This document shows positions 51,996 through 60,102 of a stretch of DNA of 60,336 bases, in pieces (position 1 is the stretch's first letter; the number at the start of each line of letters is the position of its first letter). The notes below the pieces were generated by a model. That model searched no databases. It saw only the letters and a list, made by a program, of their open reading frames with translations, and had not been told where the DNA came from. The DNA lies in assembly GCA_026416515.1 (NCBI GenBank), contig JAOAEZ010000004.1:105227-165562 (forward strand), given 5' to 3'. This DNA comes from Hydrogenophilus sp. (GTDB lineage Bacteria > Pseudomonadota > Gammaproteobacteria > Burkholderiales > Rhodocyclaceae). The position numbers and the translations under genes are program-made.

Positions 51996-53389
51996 CAAAA
52001 AAAGCCGAACCCAACCGCGAAAAGGCGTTCCACCGCCCGTACCTGGCGGCGTTCGGTACAAAAAAGGATTACATGATCCCCCTCCTCGATCACCGTATCG
52101 TGGTGGGCCATCAACACCTGCGGTAAATGTTCCGGATTTGATGCCGGCCGCACCAATGCCCCCACGGAAACCCCTTTTGGCCAAGCGATGGCATCGATCC
52201 GTCGTCCCACCACCTTAGAATGGTGCGAATCGCCGTGGGCGATGATCTCGATCGCCTCCGCTGCCCCCCGGCGCAAACGGTGCACAGCCGCCACATCTCC
52301 CTGTCGGACATGCTTGAGCAAAGTGCCGATCGTCACCAGCGCTGGGGAGATCGCTACATCGACCGTTTCCCCCTGGACCAAATCGACGTAGGCGGAGCGG
52401 TTGATCAGCGCCAACGTCTTACGCGCCCCCAATCGTTTCGCCAGCGCCGCGCTCATGATATTGTTTTCATCGTCGTTGGTTACCGCCAAAAAATAGTCGG
52501 TCTCCTCGATTCCCTCTCGCTCCAAAAGTCGCTCATCGGTCGCATCGCCGACCAACACCAACGCTGACTCCAAAACAGCGGCCAACCGTTCTGCCCGTTT
52601 TCCGTCGCGCTCGATCACCTTCACTTCGTAGCCCTGCTCTAACATGTTCGCCAAGCGTTGGCCGATATTTCCGCCGCCGGCGATCATCACCCGTCGGCCG
52701 CGCCGCTCCACTGGGCGGAGCTCCTGCAGCAGCAGTTCGATCTTCCCCGCAGGAGCCAAGAAGAAAACCTCGTCGCCGCTCTCGATCACCGTATCGCCCT
52801 CTGGTAAGATCGGCTCTCCGCGGCGGTAAATTGCCGCCACTCGCATCGCTACCGACGGCAGGTGGTCTCGCAGCGCGCGAATGGGATGGCCGACCAATGC
52901 TCCGCCCTGCTCCGCACGCACTGCGGCGAGCTGCACTGCTCCGCCAGTGAAATCGAGGAGCTGGAGCACTCCCGGATGATCGACCAAGCGGCTGACCGCA
53001 TCGCAGACGATCTGCTCGGGGCAGATCGCCAAATCGACCGCAAATGCATCGGCGGCGAAGAGCTCTCGGTAAGCCGTATAGTCAGCCGCCCGCACTCGGA
53101 CGATGCTCCGCGGCACATTGAAGAGGCGTTTAGCGATCAGCGACGCGCACAAATTGGTCTGATCGGACTGGGTTACTGCCACCAGCAGGTCGCAGTCTCG
53201 CGCCCCGGCCTGCTCGAGCAGCGACGGCGAAGCAGCGTTGCCCACCAAAGTCCGCAACTCCACCCGATTGGCCACCTCTGCCAAGCGGGAAGCGTCAACA
53301 TCGATCATTGTGATATCATTTTCCTCGCTGGCCAGATGTTCGGCTACTGAAGCGCCGACCTGTCCTGCGCCGAGGATGATTACATTCAT
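51995..53389 (-). CDS. trkA: Trk system regulatory subunit TrkA
   Basis: A peripheral NAD(H)/ATP-binding ring that gates TrkH. The 464-residue protein has two RCK-N/RCK-C pairs. The first Rossmann fold begins MNVIILGAGQVGASVAEHL, with TLVGNAASPSLLEQAGA. The second begins VMIAGGGNIGQRLANML, with LVGDATDERLLEREGI and the TNDDENNIMSAALAKRLG segment. It lies nine bases downstream of ntrX and is coupled to trkH. Confidence 0.97.
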   Translation of the reverse strand: MNVIILGAGQVGASVAEHLASEENDITMIDVDASRLAEVANRVELRTLVGNAASPSLLEQAGARDCDLLVAVTQSDQTNLCASLIAKRLFNVPRSIVRVRAADYTAYRELFAADAFAVDLAICPEQIVCDAVSRLVDHPGVLQLLDFTGGAVQLAAVRAEQGGALVGHPIRALRDHLPSVAMRVAAIYRRGEPILPEGDTVIESGDEVFFLAPAGKIELLLQELRPVERRGRRVMIAGGGNIGQRLANMLEQGYEVKVIERDGKRAERLAAVLESALVLVGDATDERLLEREGIEETDYFLAVTNDDENNIMSAALAKRLGARKTLALINRSAYVDLVQGETVDVAISPALVTIGTLLKHVRQGDVAAVHRLRRGAAEAIEIIAHGDSHHSKVVGRRIDAIAWPKGVSVGALVRPASNPEHLPQVLMAHHDTVIEEGDHVILFCTERRQVRAVERLFAVGFGFF

Positions 53390-53398
53390 CTCCCCCTC

Positions 53399-54622
53399 CT
53401 ACTCCTCCTCGCGGCGCCGCAACGGCAAGCCGAGGTGGCGCAATTTACGGTAGAGGTGGGTCCGCTCCAACCCTGCCAGTTCAGCCAATCGCTGCATTGG
53501 CAAATCGTCGCGCATCAGCAATCGCTCGAGGTAGAGGCGCTCGAAAGCCTCGCGCGCCTCCTTAAGCGGCAATGCAAAAAGCGCTGATAGATTTCCCTCT
53601 ATCTCGGGCAGCAGTGCCTCCTCGACCGCCCGCCCATCGAGTCGCCCCTCTGCAGCTGCTGGCAAAAGGGCGTGGACCCACTCCTCGAAGGTAGCCTTAC
53701 TGGCGGCGGCCAACCGTTCGATGACCTTAACCGCCTCTCCATCCCAATGGACGGGATGGCCCAACTCGATCGCCAACGCAGCAGCCAGCCACTCCGGAAG
53801 CTGTCCCTGGGCATCGCGCTGGCCCGGCGCCACCAGCGGCTGTTGCCACGCCGACAGCAAGCGCTCGCCCAGGTAAGGTCCCCAATTCGGGAAGGGGAAA
53901 GCGGCGCCGACAAACAACCCTACCAATCGGATCTTCAGCTCTCCGGCGTGCTGGGCCAAAAAAGCCAAGTTTTTAGCCATCATTTTGTTCACATTTTCTG
54001 GCAACAAAGCCACTACCGGCAACCCCTTCCACCCCTGCAACTGCTCGACGGTCAGCGGTGTGCTATCGGTAGGGAACCAAACAGGCTGAGCCGCGAGGTC
54101 GATTCGGCGGGCCAACCAATCCTTAAAGAAGGGATCGGGGAAACGGATCAATGCGCTGCGGTTCTGTTGCCACGCCCGCCACACTCCCTCCACCACCGGC
54201 TGCAGCAAGCTTGGATAGCGTGTCAAATCGGTGCGTACCCCACTGCTCTGCTGCTGACGGTGCACCGAGCATGCCTTTTTAAGCACCTCGAGCAACTTCT
54301 GCATAGCCAGCGGCTTTTCCAGATAACCGAACGCACCGAGGTGAGTCGCCTCGACTGCGGTCTCGATCGTCGCATGCCCTGAGATCATCACCACCGGTGG
54401 CAGCAGCTCCTCCTCGCTCTTCCAACGGCGCAGCAGCGCCACGCCGTCGATATCGGGCATCCAAATATCGAGCAAAACCACATCGGGAGCAAAGGAGCGA
54501 AGTTTCTCGCTTCCCTCCGCGCCGTCGGCAGCGGTGGCCACCTGGTAGCCCTCATCCTCGAGGATCTCGGTCAGCCACTCGCGGATTCCCACCTCATCAT
54601 CGACGATCAACACCTTCGCCAT
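53399..54622 (-). CDS. ntrX: NtrX-like response regulator with degenerate central domain
   Basis: A 407-residue regulator. The receiver domain (residues 1-120) is complete: DDE at 8-10, phospho-acceptor Asp52 in LLDIWMPD, MISGHA, and Lys in GYLEKPL. A Fis-type helix-turn-helix closes the protein (LAELAGLERTHLYRKLRHLGL). The middle, where NtrC-family activators have an AAA+ ATPase, shows no Walker A (GExGTGKE), no GAFTGA loop and no Walker B. It should therefore not activate sigma-54 polymerase and may act as a plain DNA-binding repressor or activator. It overlaps ntrY by 26 bases, so the pair is co-expressed. Confidence 0.9.
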   Translation of the reverse strand: MAKVLIVDDEVGIREWLTEILEDEGYQVATAADGAEGSEKLRSFAPDVVLLDIWMPDIDGVALLRRWKSEEELLPPVVMISGHATIETAVEATHLGAFGYLEKPLAMQKLLEVLKKACSVHRQQQSSGVRTDLTRYPSLLQPVVEGVWRAWQQNRSALIRFPDPFFKDWLARRIDLAAQPVWFPTDSTPLTVEQLQGWKGLPVVALLPENVNKMMAKNLAFLAQHAGELKIRLVGLFVGAAFPFPNWGPYLGERLLSAWQQPLVAPGQRDAQGQLPEWLAAALAIELGHPVHWDGEAVKVIERLAAASKATFEEWVHALLPAAAEGRLDGRAVEEALLPEIEGNLSALFALPLKEAREAFERLYLERLLMRDDLPMQRLAELAGLERTHLYRKLRHLGLPLRRREEE

Positions 54623-56732
54623 CGTTCTCTCCTGCGGCGCGGAAGGTCACCGAGACCACTGCGCCTACTCCTCCTGGTCCCTGTTGTAAGACGATGCGGG
54701 CGTAATGATCATCCACGATCTTCTTTACGACCGCCAACCCCAACCCCGTCCCCTTGCTTTTAGTGGTGTAATAGGGCTCGAATGCCCGCTGTTGAAATCC
54801 CTCTGGGAACCCCACCCCGTTATCCTGAACGATCAACACGATCGCCTCTCCCTGTCGCTCGAGGCGCACCACTACCTCGGGATCGGCAATCCCCGCCAGC
54901 GCGTCGAGCGCATTTTGCAACAAATTATGCAGCACCTGACGCAACTGTGCTGCATCGCCGTCCACCCACCACGGTCCCTCTCCCACCCGTTCGCTACGCA
55001 CCCGTACCCCGCTCATCCCCTCGTAAAGCACCAACACCGACGCCACCAGCTCGGCCAAGTCGATTCGTTCTCGGCGCGCTGTCGGTAAGCGGGCGTACTC
55101 GCGGAACGCGTTTACCATCTCGCTCATCGTCTGCACCTGGGCCACGATCGTCGCGGTAGCGCGCTCCAAAAGCTGACGCTCGCGTTCGGGGAGCATTCCG
55201 GCCAACTTCTGGTGCAGTCGTTCTGCCGCCAACTGGATTGGCGTCAGCGGGTTTTTGATCTCATGGGCCAGGCGGCGGGCGATCTCCCCCCACGCGGTAA
55301 GGCGTTGCGCCAAAACCACATCGCTGATATCGTCGACTACCACCACCCATCCTGCTACGCCGCTCATCGGTGCCACGTGCACCACCAACGTCTGTCCTGT
55401 TCCCTCCACCGTCCACTCGAAAGTGCTTGTCCCGCTCGCCACCTGCATGAGTTCAGCGACCCGCTGGGCGAATCGTTGAAGCGGCGGCGGCCAATCGGCA
55501 AAAGGCAAATCGAGCGCCTGCGAAACCTCTTCCCCCAGCAAGCGCACTGCTGCCTCGTTAGCCCGTTTCAAGCGCATCGTTCCATCGAAAACGAGCACGC
55601 CGGTACTCAAATGGGCCAACACGCTCTCCAAAAACTGTTTCGCTGCCGCCACTTCAGCGTGCGACTGCTCCTGCTCTGTCCGCGCCCGCTGGAGCTCTGC
55701 CACCATCTGGTCGAAAGAGCGGACCAACACGCCCAACTCGTCGGAAGGAAAGGTTTCGGTGCTGGCCAACGGACGCAGTTCCCCGCCGGCGATTTGACGT
55801 GTCCCCTCTGCCAACACCATCAGCGGAGCGATAAAGCGGCGGGTCAAATGCAAAGCCACCATCGTCGCTCCCACCAACGCCGTCAGTACTGCCACTGTTA
55901 GCATCACCAAGTAGAGCCGCTGCAGTGCCTCGCGGCCGCTGGCGATCAAAGCGTAATCGCCGCGCGCCTTTACCACCTCATCGGTTGCCTGGGTTACGCT
56001 CTTAGGAATTCGGCGAAGCAAGATCAAGAAGCGTCCCTCCTCATCGACGCTCTTAGGCAACCAAAGGACGGCGCGCACCCAAGCCTCGTCTCCCTCCTCC
56101 ACGATCCGGTGGCTAATCCGCTCCTTGCGCGCCAACTGCCACTCGGTGTTTGTTCCCAACTCCCGCTGCATCCACGAAACATCATCGCTCGCAAACGCCA
56201 CCAGCGATCCGTTGCTGGCGACGATCGCCATTCCATCCAACCGCAACTGGCGACGAAATCGCTCCAACGTTCCTGCATCCCCGTTTGTCCCTGAGATCGG
56301 CCACTCCTGCAGCAACCACTCCCCCTCCGCCCACAAGCGGGCGACCTGTGCATCGACCGCATGGCGGGCGAGTTGCTCTGCAGCGTCGAGCGCCCGTTCG
56401 ACGCGGACATCGAACCACGAATCGATCGCGCGGGCCACGAAAAAGAGAGAAACGCCATAAAGCACAGCTGCTGGAACGACAGCCATCGCCATCAGCTGCC
56501 CCAACAAGCGCAGCCGCAGGCGGGCCCCGAACTTTTGACGACGCACCTGGCGCCACAAGTGGATTACCTGCTTGAGGGCGAGGGTGAGCAACGCTGCGAT
56601 TGCCACCGCAGCCATCGCCAAAAGGAAGGGGAATGCCTGGCCGAAGAGAACAACATCCAAACTCGAAGCGGCGGCGAAAAAAATTACAAAGATCGATGCG
56701 GTAATCAGCAATGTCAGCGAAAGTGTATTCAT
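54597..56732 (-). CDS. ntrY: Sensor histidine kinase NtrY
   Basis: A 711-residue membrane kinase and partner of NtrX. Two N-terminal helices, a helix starting near residue 90 and another near 295-315 bound a periplasmic sensor region of about 180 residues. Then come HAMP (HLTRRFIAPLMVLAEGTRQIAGG), a PAS domain (LAHLSTGVLVFDGTMRLKRAN), the H-box RLAHEIKNPLTPIQL, N-box HNLLQNALDAL, and the G boxes DNGVGFP and GTGLGLAVVKKIVDDH. The start at 56732 is chosen for the ATGA overlap with the DUF4390 gene; ATGs at 56738 and 56768 are alternatives. The ligand is unknown; NtrY family members sense nitrogen or redox state. Confidence 0.93.
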   Translation of the reverse strand: MNTLSLTLLITASIFVIFFAAASSLDVVLFGQAFPFLLAMAAVAIAALLTLALKQVIHLWRQVRRQKFGARLRLRLLGQLMAMAVVPAAVLYGVSLFFVARAIDSWFDVRVERALDAAEQLARHAVDAQVARLWAEGEWLLQEWPISGTNGDAGTLERFRRQLRLDGMAIVASNGSLVAFASDDVSWMQRELGTNTEWQLARKERISHRIVEEGDEAWVRAVLWLPKSVDEEGRFLILLRRIPKSVTQATDEVVKARGDYALIASGREALQRLYLVMLTVAVLTALVGATMVALHLTRRFIAPLMVLAEGTRQIAGGELRPLASTETFPSDELGVLVRSFDQMVAELQRARTEQEQSHAEVAAAKQFLESVLAHLSTGVLVFDGTMRLKRANEAAVRLLGEEVSQALDLPFADWPPPLQRFAQRVAELMQVASGTSTFEWTVEGTGQTLVVHVAPMSGVAGWVVVVDDISDVVLAQRLTAWGEIARRLAHEIKNPLTPIQLAAERLHQKLAGMLPERERQLLERATATIVAQVQTMSEMVNAFREYARLPTARRERIDLAELVASVLVLYEGMSGVRVRSERVGEGPWWVDGDAAQLRQVLHNLLQNALDALAGIADPEVVVRLERQGEAIVLIVQDNGVGFPEGFQQRAFEPYYTTKSKGTGLGLAVVKKIVDDHYARIVLQQGPGGVGAVVSVTFRAAGENDGEGVDRR

Positions 56733-57346
56733 CGCCATGGTCGCCAGCGGTAGGGCGCAGCCTGCCATATCAACTGAGGGCGTTCGCGCGCCTGCAAACG
56801 AAGAGCTGGAGCCAGCTGTCCCTCGTCAACGCCCACTTCCAGTTCTGCGACCACTGCCGGATCGGGTTGGACGCGGTCGCTGGTAAAGGTTTTCCACCCC
56901 CGAATAGTGGCAAGTAGCGCCATGCACTCCCAATAATTCCCGCTTGCGATAGTCCCCTCGTTGTGCCGCAACCGCCAATTTCCGGTGGTAGGCCGGAAGG
57001 AAAGCTCGAAGCGCCACACCATCGCCCATACCAGCGTATCGGGCCACCAGCTGCGTGTCTGCCATAAGCGCAAATCGAAACGCAGCGGCAAAGCCACCCC
57101 GTACTCCAACAATGCCTGCCATGCGGCAGGGGGTAGGCCCCACTCCACCTCTGCATCCAAAACCCAAAACTCTCCCTCCCGCCGCAAGCGCGCTGCTCGG
57201 ATCGTCGCCATCTCCTCGGGAATATCGCTGACGGCGACGCGCGCCAAGCTCGTCCAGCCCAACGGCCCTATCACCCACAACAGCGCCCGCAGCCCGCGCC
57301 GCCGTTGTTCACCAACCTTTGCCGAGCAGCGCATAGAAGAACCCAT
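56729..57346 (-). CDS. DUF4390 family exported protein
   Basis: A 205-residue protein typical of the rsmB - DUF4390 - ntrYX cluster of betaproteobacteria. A probable signal sequence (RRGLRALLWVIGPLGWTSLARV, given in two parts by charge and core) is followed by strand-rich sequence with WVLDAEVEWGLPPAAWQALLEYGVALPL, RLWQTRSWWPD and FRPTTGNWRL. The role is unknown. The start is uncertain: the ATG at 57346 lies 38 bases inside rsmB, and ATG 57334 is also possible. The end overlaps the ntrY start. Confidence 0.8.
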   Translation of the reverse strand: MGSSMRCSAKVGEQRRRGLRALLWVIGPLGWTSLARVAVSDIPEEMATIRAARLRREGEFWVLDAEVEWGLPPAAWQALLEYGVALPLRFDLRLWQTRSWWPDTLVWAMVWRFELSFRPTTGNWRLRHNEGTIASGNYWECMALLATIRGWKTFTSDRVQPDPAVVAELEVGVDEGQLAPALRLQARERPQLIWQAAPYRWRPWR

Positions 57347-58589
57347 CGCGCTCGTGGTTCGGTAAAAGCAGAGTGCGCCCCATCAATCGAGCATCCCGCT
57401 GCTGGCTTAGAAACCAAACGATATTATCGTCGTTTTCGGCCCGGAATAGAGAGCAGGTAGCATACAAAAGGCGTCCCCCCGCGCGCAGCAATGGCCACAC
57501 GGCGGACAGCAAAGCGCGTTGGTTTGCTGCCAACTCGGAAATATCGCCAGCGCGCCGCAACCATTTTCCATCGGGGTGGCGACGAACCACACCCGACCCA
57601 GAACAAGGAACATCGAGCAAAATCGCGTCGTAGGGAACCCCATCCCACCAGCGCTCAGGCTCTCTCGCATCCCCCACCACCACCCGTGCGCGAACTGCCA
57701 ACTCTGGAAAGCGAGCCACCATCGCTGCCGTTCGTTTCGCATCGCTATCTATCAACGTCAGGTCGCTTGCCCCCAAATCGAGAAGATGGAGTGCTTTCCC
57801 TCCCGGCGCAGCGCACGCATCGAGCAGCCGCTCGCCCGGGCGAGGTGAAAGGAGCAGCGCCGCCTGCTGAGCGCCCCCATCCTGAATCACCGTATGCCTC
57901 TGGACAGCCTCGGGAAGCGAAGAGAAGGGGTGCGGCTTTTGCAATCGAAAGGAGCTCAACGGATAGGGCGAAGGTGTGAAGGAGATCCCCGCCCTCCGCA
58001 GTGCAGCGGCCACCTCTGCCCGCACCGAAGAACGCCGTACTCGCAATGTCATCGGCGGGTGGCTATTCCCCGCCGCCATAATTACCATCCAATTTATAGG
58101 GTAATCTGCGCGGATTTGAGCAATCCACCACGCAGGGTGGCGCCAACGAGCAGCCTCCTCCTCCCTCGGGCATCTCTCGGGCTGCCACTGCTCCGGCGCG
58201 CGCAGGTACCGGCGAAGGAGGGCGTTGACAAATCCTCCCCATGCTGGCTGCATCCTTTTTGCCACCTCCACCGCCTCGGCCACCACAGCGAAGGGGGGCA
58301 ATCGACCGCCGCGCAGCGCGCTCAACGCCACCAGCAGAAGGGGCCGCAGCCGATCGCTCACTCCTGCGGGGGCGAAGACCCGCAACAACCAATCACCCCA
58401 CCCATAATCGCGCAACGCCTGCCACGCCAAATCGCGCACCCGTCCTGCCATCGGTGGAGGCGGCGGCTCTCGGCTCCAAACAGCATCTGCGCTCTCCCCC
58501 CTCTGCACCGCTGCCACCACGCGTGCCGCCCGCGCAAGCGCCTCCCCGAGGGGAGAGCCTTCGCCCGCGCCTCGGGAACTCTGTTTCAC
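57309..58589 (-). CDS. rsmB: 16S rRNA (cytosine-967-C5)-methyltransferase RsmB
   Basis: Methylates C967 of 16S rRNA. The N-terminal NusB-like domain (residues 10-150; RPLLLVALSALRG, WGGFVNALLRRYLR) is followed by the SAM-dependent domain with DACAAPGGKALHLLDL, the PC motif ILLDVPCSGSGVVRRHPD and the TC motif YATCSLFRAEN, both catalytic cysteines present. Length 426 is normal. The start is a GTG at 58589 lying inside the parS-like palindrome, with AGAGG six bases upstream. fmt, its frequent neighbour, is absent; speE precedes it instead. Confidence 0.96.
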   Translation of the reverse strand: MKQSSRGAGEGSPLGEALARAARVVAAVQRGESADAVWSREPPPPPMAGRVRDLAWQALRDYGWGDWLLRVFAPAGVSDRLRPLLLVALSALRGGRLPPFAVVAEAVEVAKRMQPAWGGFVNALLRRYLRAPEQWQPERCPREEEAARWRHPAWWIAQIRADYPINWMVIMAAGNSHPPMTLRVRRSSVRAEVAAALRRAGISFTPSPYPLSSFRLQKPHPFSSLPEAVQRHTVIQDGGAQQAALLLSPRPGERLLDACAAPGGKALHLLDLGASDLTLIDSDAKRTAAMVARFPELAVRARVVVGDAREPERWWDGVPYDAILLDVPCSGSGVVRRHPDGKWLRRAGDISELAANQRALLSAVWPLLRAGGRLLYATCSLFRAENDDNIVWFLSQQRDARLMGRTLLLPNHERDGFFYALLGKGW

Positions 58590-58597
58590 GTGAAACC
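58582..58597. promoter_or_regulatory. parS centromere site (ParB binding)
   Basis: TGTTTCACGTGAAACC agrees with the bacterial parS consensus TGTTTCACGTGAAACA at 15 of 16 positions, including the full 14-base palindrome. It lies between speE and rsmB and contains the rsmB GTG start. Such sites seed ParB for chromosome segregation and in most bacteria lie within a few per cent of the chromosome from oriC. Confidence 0.88.
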
Positions 58598-58598
58598 T

Positions 58599-59462
58599 CT
58601 ACCCAACCACCGCTCTCAAGTAACGCGGCAAAACGGCGCGCGCCTGGTAGACCGTGCCATCGAGATAGCGCAGATCGCCGATCCCGCGGGCGGCGAGGCG
58701 TGCGTCGATCTCTTCGGCTGTCAGCGCGCTGCAATTGGTAGCGTTCGACGCTGCGGCCATCCCCCACTGCGCCCCGTACAAGGGGATATAGTGAAAATGG
58801 GGAAAGACAAAGCGAAAAACGGCCCGCAAACGCGCTACCAGCGCGCGCACCCGCTCGGGGCGATGGTCCGGGGCGCCGAGATGCAATGACAAAAGCCCCT
58901 CCTCATTCAAGAGCTGCGCACAGGCGCGGAAAAAGGGCTCCTCGTAGAGTTGCGCTGCCGGACCGACGGGGTCGGTTAAGTCGAGCAGAATCAGGTCATA
59001 GATACCCCTCTCCCCCCTCGCGACCCGATCGCCGACAAACTTTAACCCATCCTCCACCCGCACTGAAACGCGCAGGTCCTCGAGCGAACCGCGATGGATC
59101 GACGCAAAATAGCGGCGCGCCAGCGCCAACACCTCGCCATCGAGCTCGACCAAGTCGACCCGAACGATCGAAGGGTGTTTGAGAAGCTCCTCAGCAGAGC
59201 CACCGTCGCCGCCGCCGATCACCAGCGCCACCCGCGGCTCCCGATGGGCCAACGCCGGGACATGGACGAGGTTCTCATGGTAGATGAACTCATCCCCCTC
59301 GCTGGTCATCGCCGCGCCGTCGAGGCGAAACATTCGCCCGAACAAAGGCGATACGCCTACCTCATAGCGCTGATAGGCGCTCTCGCCCCGTTCGAGCACC
59401 TCGAGATCATAGGTATAGCCGGTTACCTCGGACAGCGGTTCAAAAAAGCGCTCGAGCGCCAT
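58599..59462 (-). CDS. speE: Spermidine synthase (polyamine aminopropyltransferase)
   Basis: Transfers aminopropyl from decarboxylated SAM to putrescine. The 287 residues contain DEFIYHENLVHVP, the SAM-binding GGGDGGSAEELLKH, VELDGEVLALAR, and the catalytic Asp region ILLDLTDPVGPAAQLY. The final part (YIPLYGAQWGMAAAS, RYLDGTVYQARAVLP) is also standard. It follows speD after three bases, giving the classical speD-speE pair. Confidence 0.96.
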   Translation of the reverse strand: MALERFFEPLSEVTGYTYDLEVLERGESAYQRYEVGVSPLFGRMFRLDGAAMTSEGDEFIYHENLVHVPALAHREPRVALVIGGGDGGSAEELLKHPSIVRVDLVELDGEVLALARRYFASIHRGSLEDLRVSVRVEDGLKFVGDRVARGERGIYDLILLDLTDPVGPAAQLYEEPFFRACAQLLNEEGLLSLHLGAPDHRPERVRALVARLRAVFRFVFPHFHYIPLYGAQWGMAAASNATNCSALTAEEIDARLAARGIGDLRYLDGTVYQARAVLPRYLRAVVG

Positions 59463-59465
59463 CGC

Positions 59466-59870
59466 CTATGCTACCCGCTCTGCCACGACGGCCGGGGTAA
59501 GATCCCCCCGCTGCACCCGCTCGCACTGCGTCTTCATCGGGTTAAAATGGTGCAGCAAGCTCTCGTAGACCGCCTCCGCCCGCGCCGAGTTATCGCGGGA
59601 GTAGTTGCAGACATAGACATCAAGAGTCACATTCCCATCCTCGGGCCACGTATGGATCGCCAGATGCGACTCCGCAAGCACTACCGCGCCGGTGACGCCT
59701 GCCGGCGTCCCATCATCATAAAGGAACTGAAAGAAATAATCGCCGAGGACGGTCAAACCCGCCTCTTTACAGGCTCGGACGCAAAGATCGCGCAACCGAC
59801 CTTCTTCCTTGAGCCACTCCTGCCCGCAGCGGCAGCCGTACCAGTCCCCAATCAGATGAAGTCCGTTCAT
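59466..59870 (-). CDS. speD: S-adenosylmethionine decarboxylase proenzyme
   Basis: Supplies decarboxylated SAM to SpeE. The 134-residue short (class 1B) form begins MNGLHLIGDWYGC. It self-cleaves at Glu67-Ser68 within LAESHLAIHTWPE to give the pyruvoyl cofactor; His69 and the later Cys in DVYVCNYS are the usual catalytic pair. It is the promoter-proximal gene of a ten-gene minus-strand run and has a long, GC-rich leader. Confidence 0.96.
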   Translation of the reverse strand: MNGLHLIGDWYGCRCGQEWLKEEGRLRDLCVRACKEAGLTVLGDYFFQFLYDDGTPAGVTGAVVLAESHLAIHTWPEDGNVTLDVYVCNYSRDNSARAEAVYESLLHHFNPMKTQCERVQRGDLTPAVVAERVA

Positions 59871-59999
59871 CGCAGTCCCCCATCCAACCAGTTAGACCAA
59901 TGCCGTGCGCCGCTCCGTACCGGAGTCGGTACCCCAGCGCGACGCACGGGCGCCCGCGCGCAGCGCCAGCAGCTCAAGGCTTCCGGCACGCGCAATGAA
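59871..59999 (-). promoter_or_regulatory. Long structured leader of speD
   Basis: From the predicted start of transcription to the speD ATG is about 129 bases. CCGTGCG (59903-59909) can pair with CGCACGG (59943-59949) and encloses a perfect small hairpin, CTCCG-TAC-CGGAG (59913-59925). An alternative pairing GTACCG/CGGTAC overlaps it, so two exclusive folds exist. No known riboswitch class was recognised. Confidence 0.4.
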
Positions 60000-60005
60000 C
60001 TTAGG

Positions 60006-60033
60006 ATTATACCACAAAAAATCAAAACTGCAA
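60006..60033 (-). promoter_or_regulatory. Sigma-70 promoter of the speD operon
   Basis: On the minus strand TTGCAG (60028-60033) and a perfect TATAAT (60006-60011) are 16 bases apart, in an otherwise AT-rich patch. It is the strongest sigma-70 type promoter in the window. Confidence 0.7.
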
Positions 60034-60102
60034 CCCCCTTAAAGGCCGGCTCCTCTACCCCCGCGCTCTCAATCTGCGTAGTAGAACCGACTGCTCCCTT
60101 CC

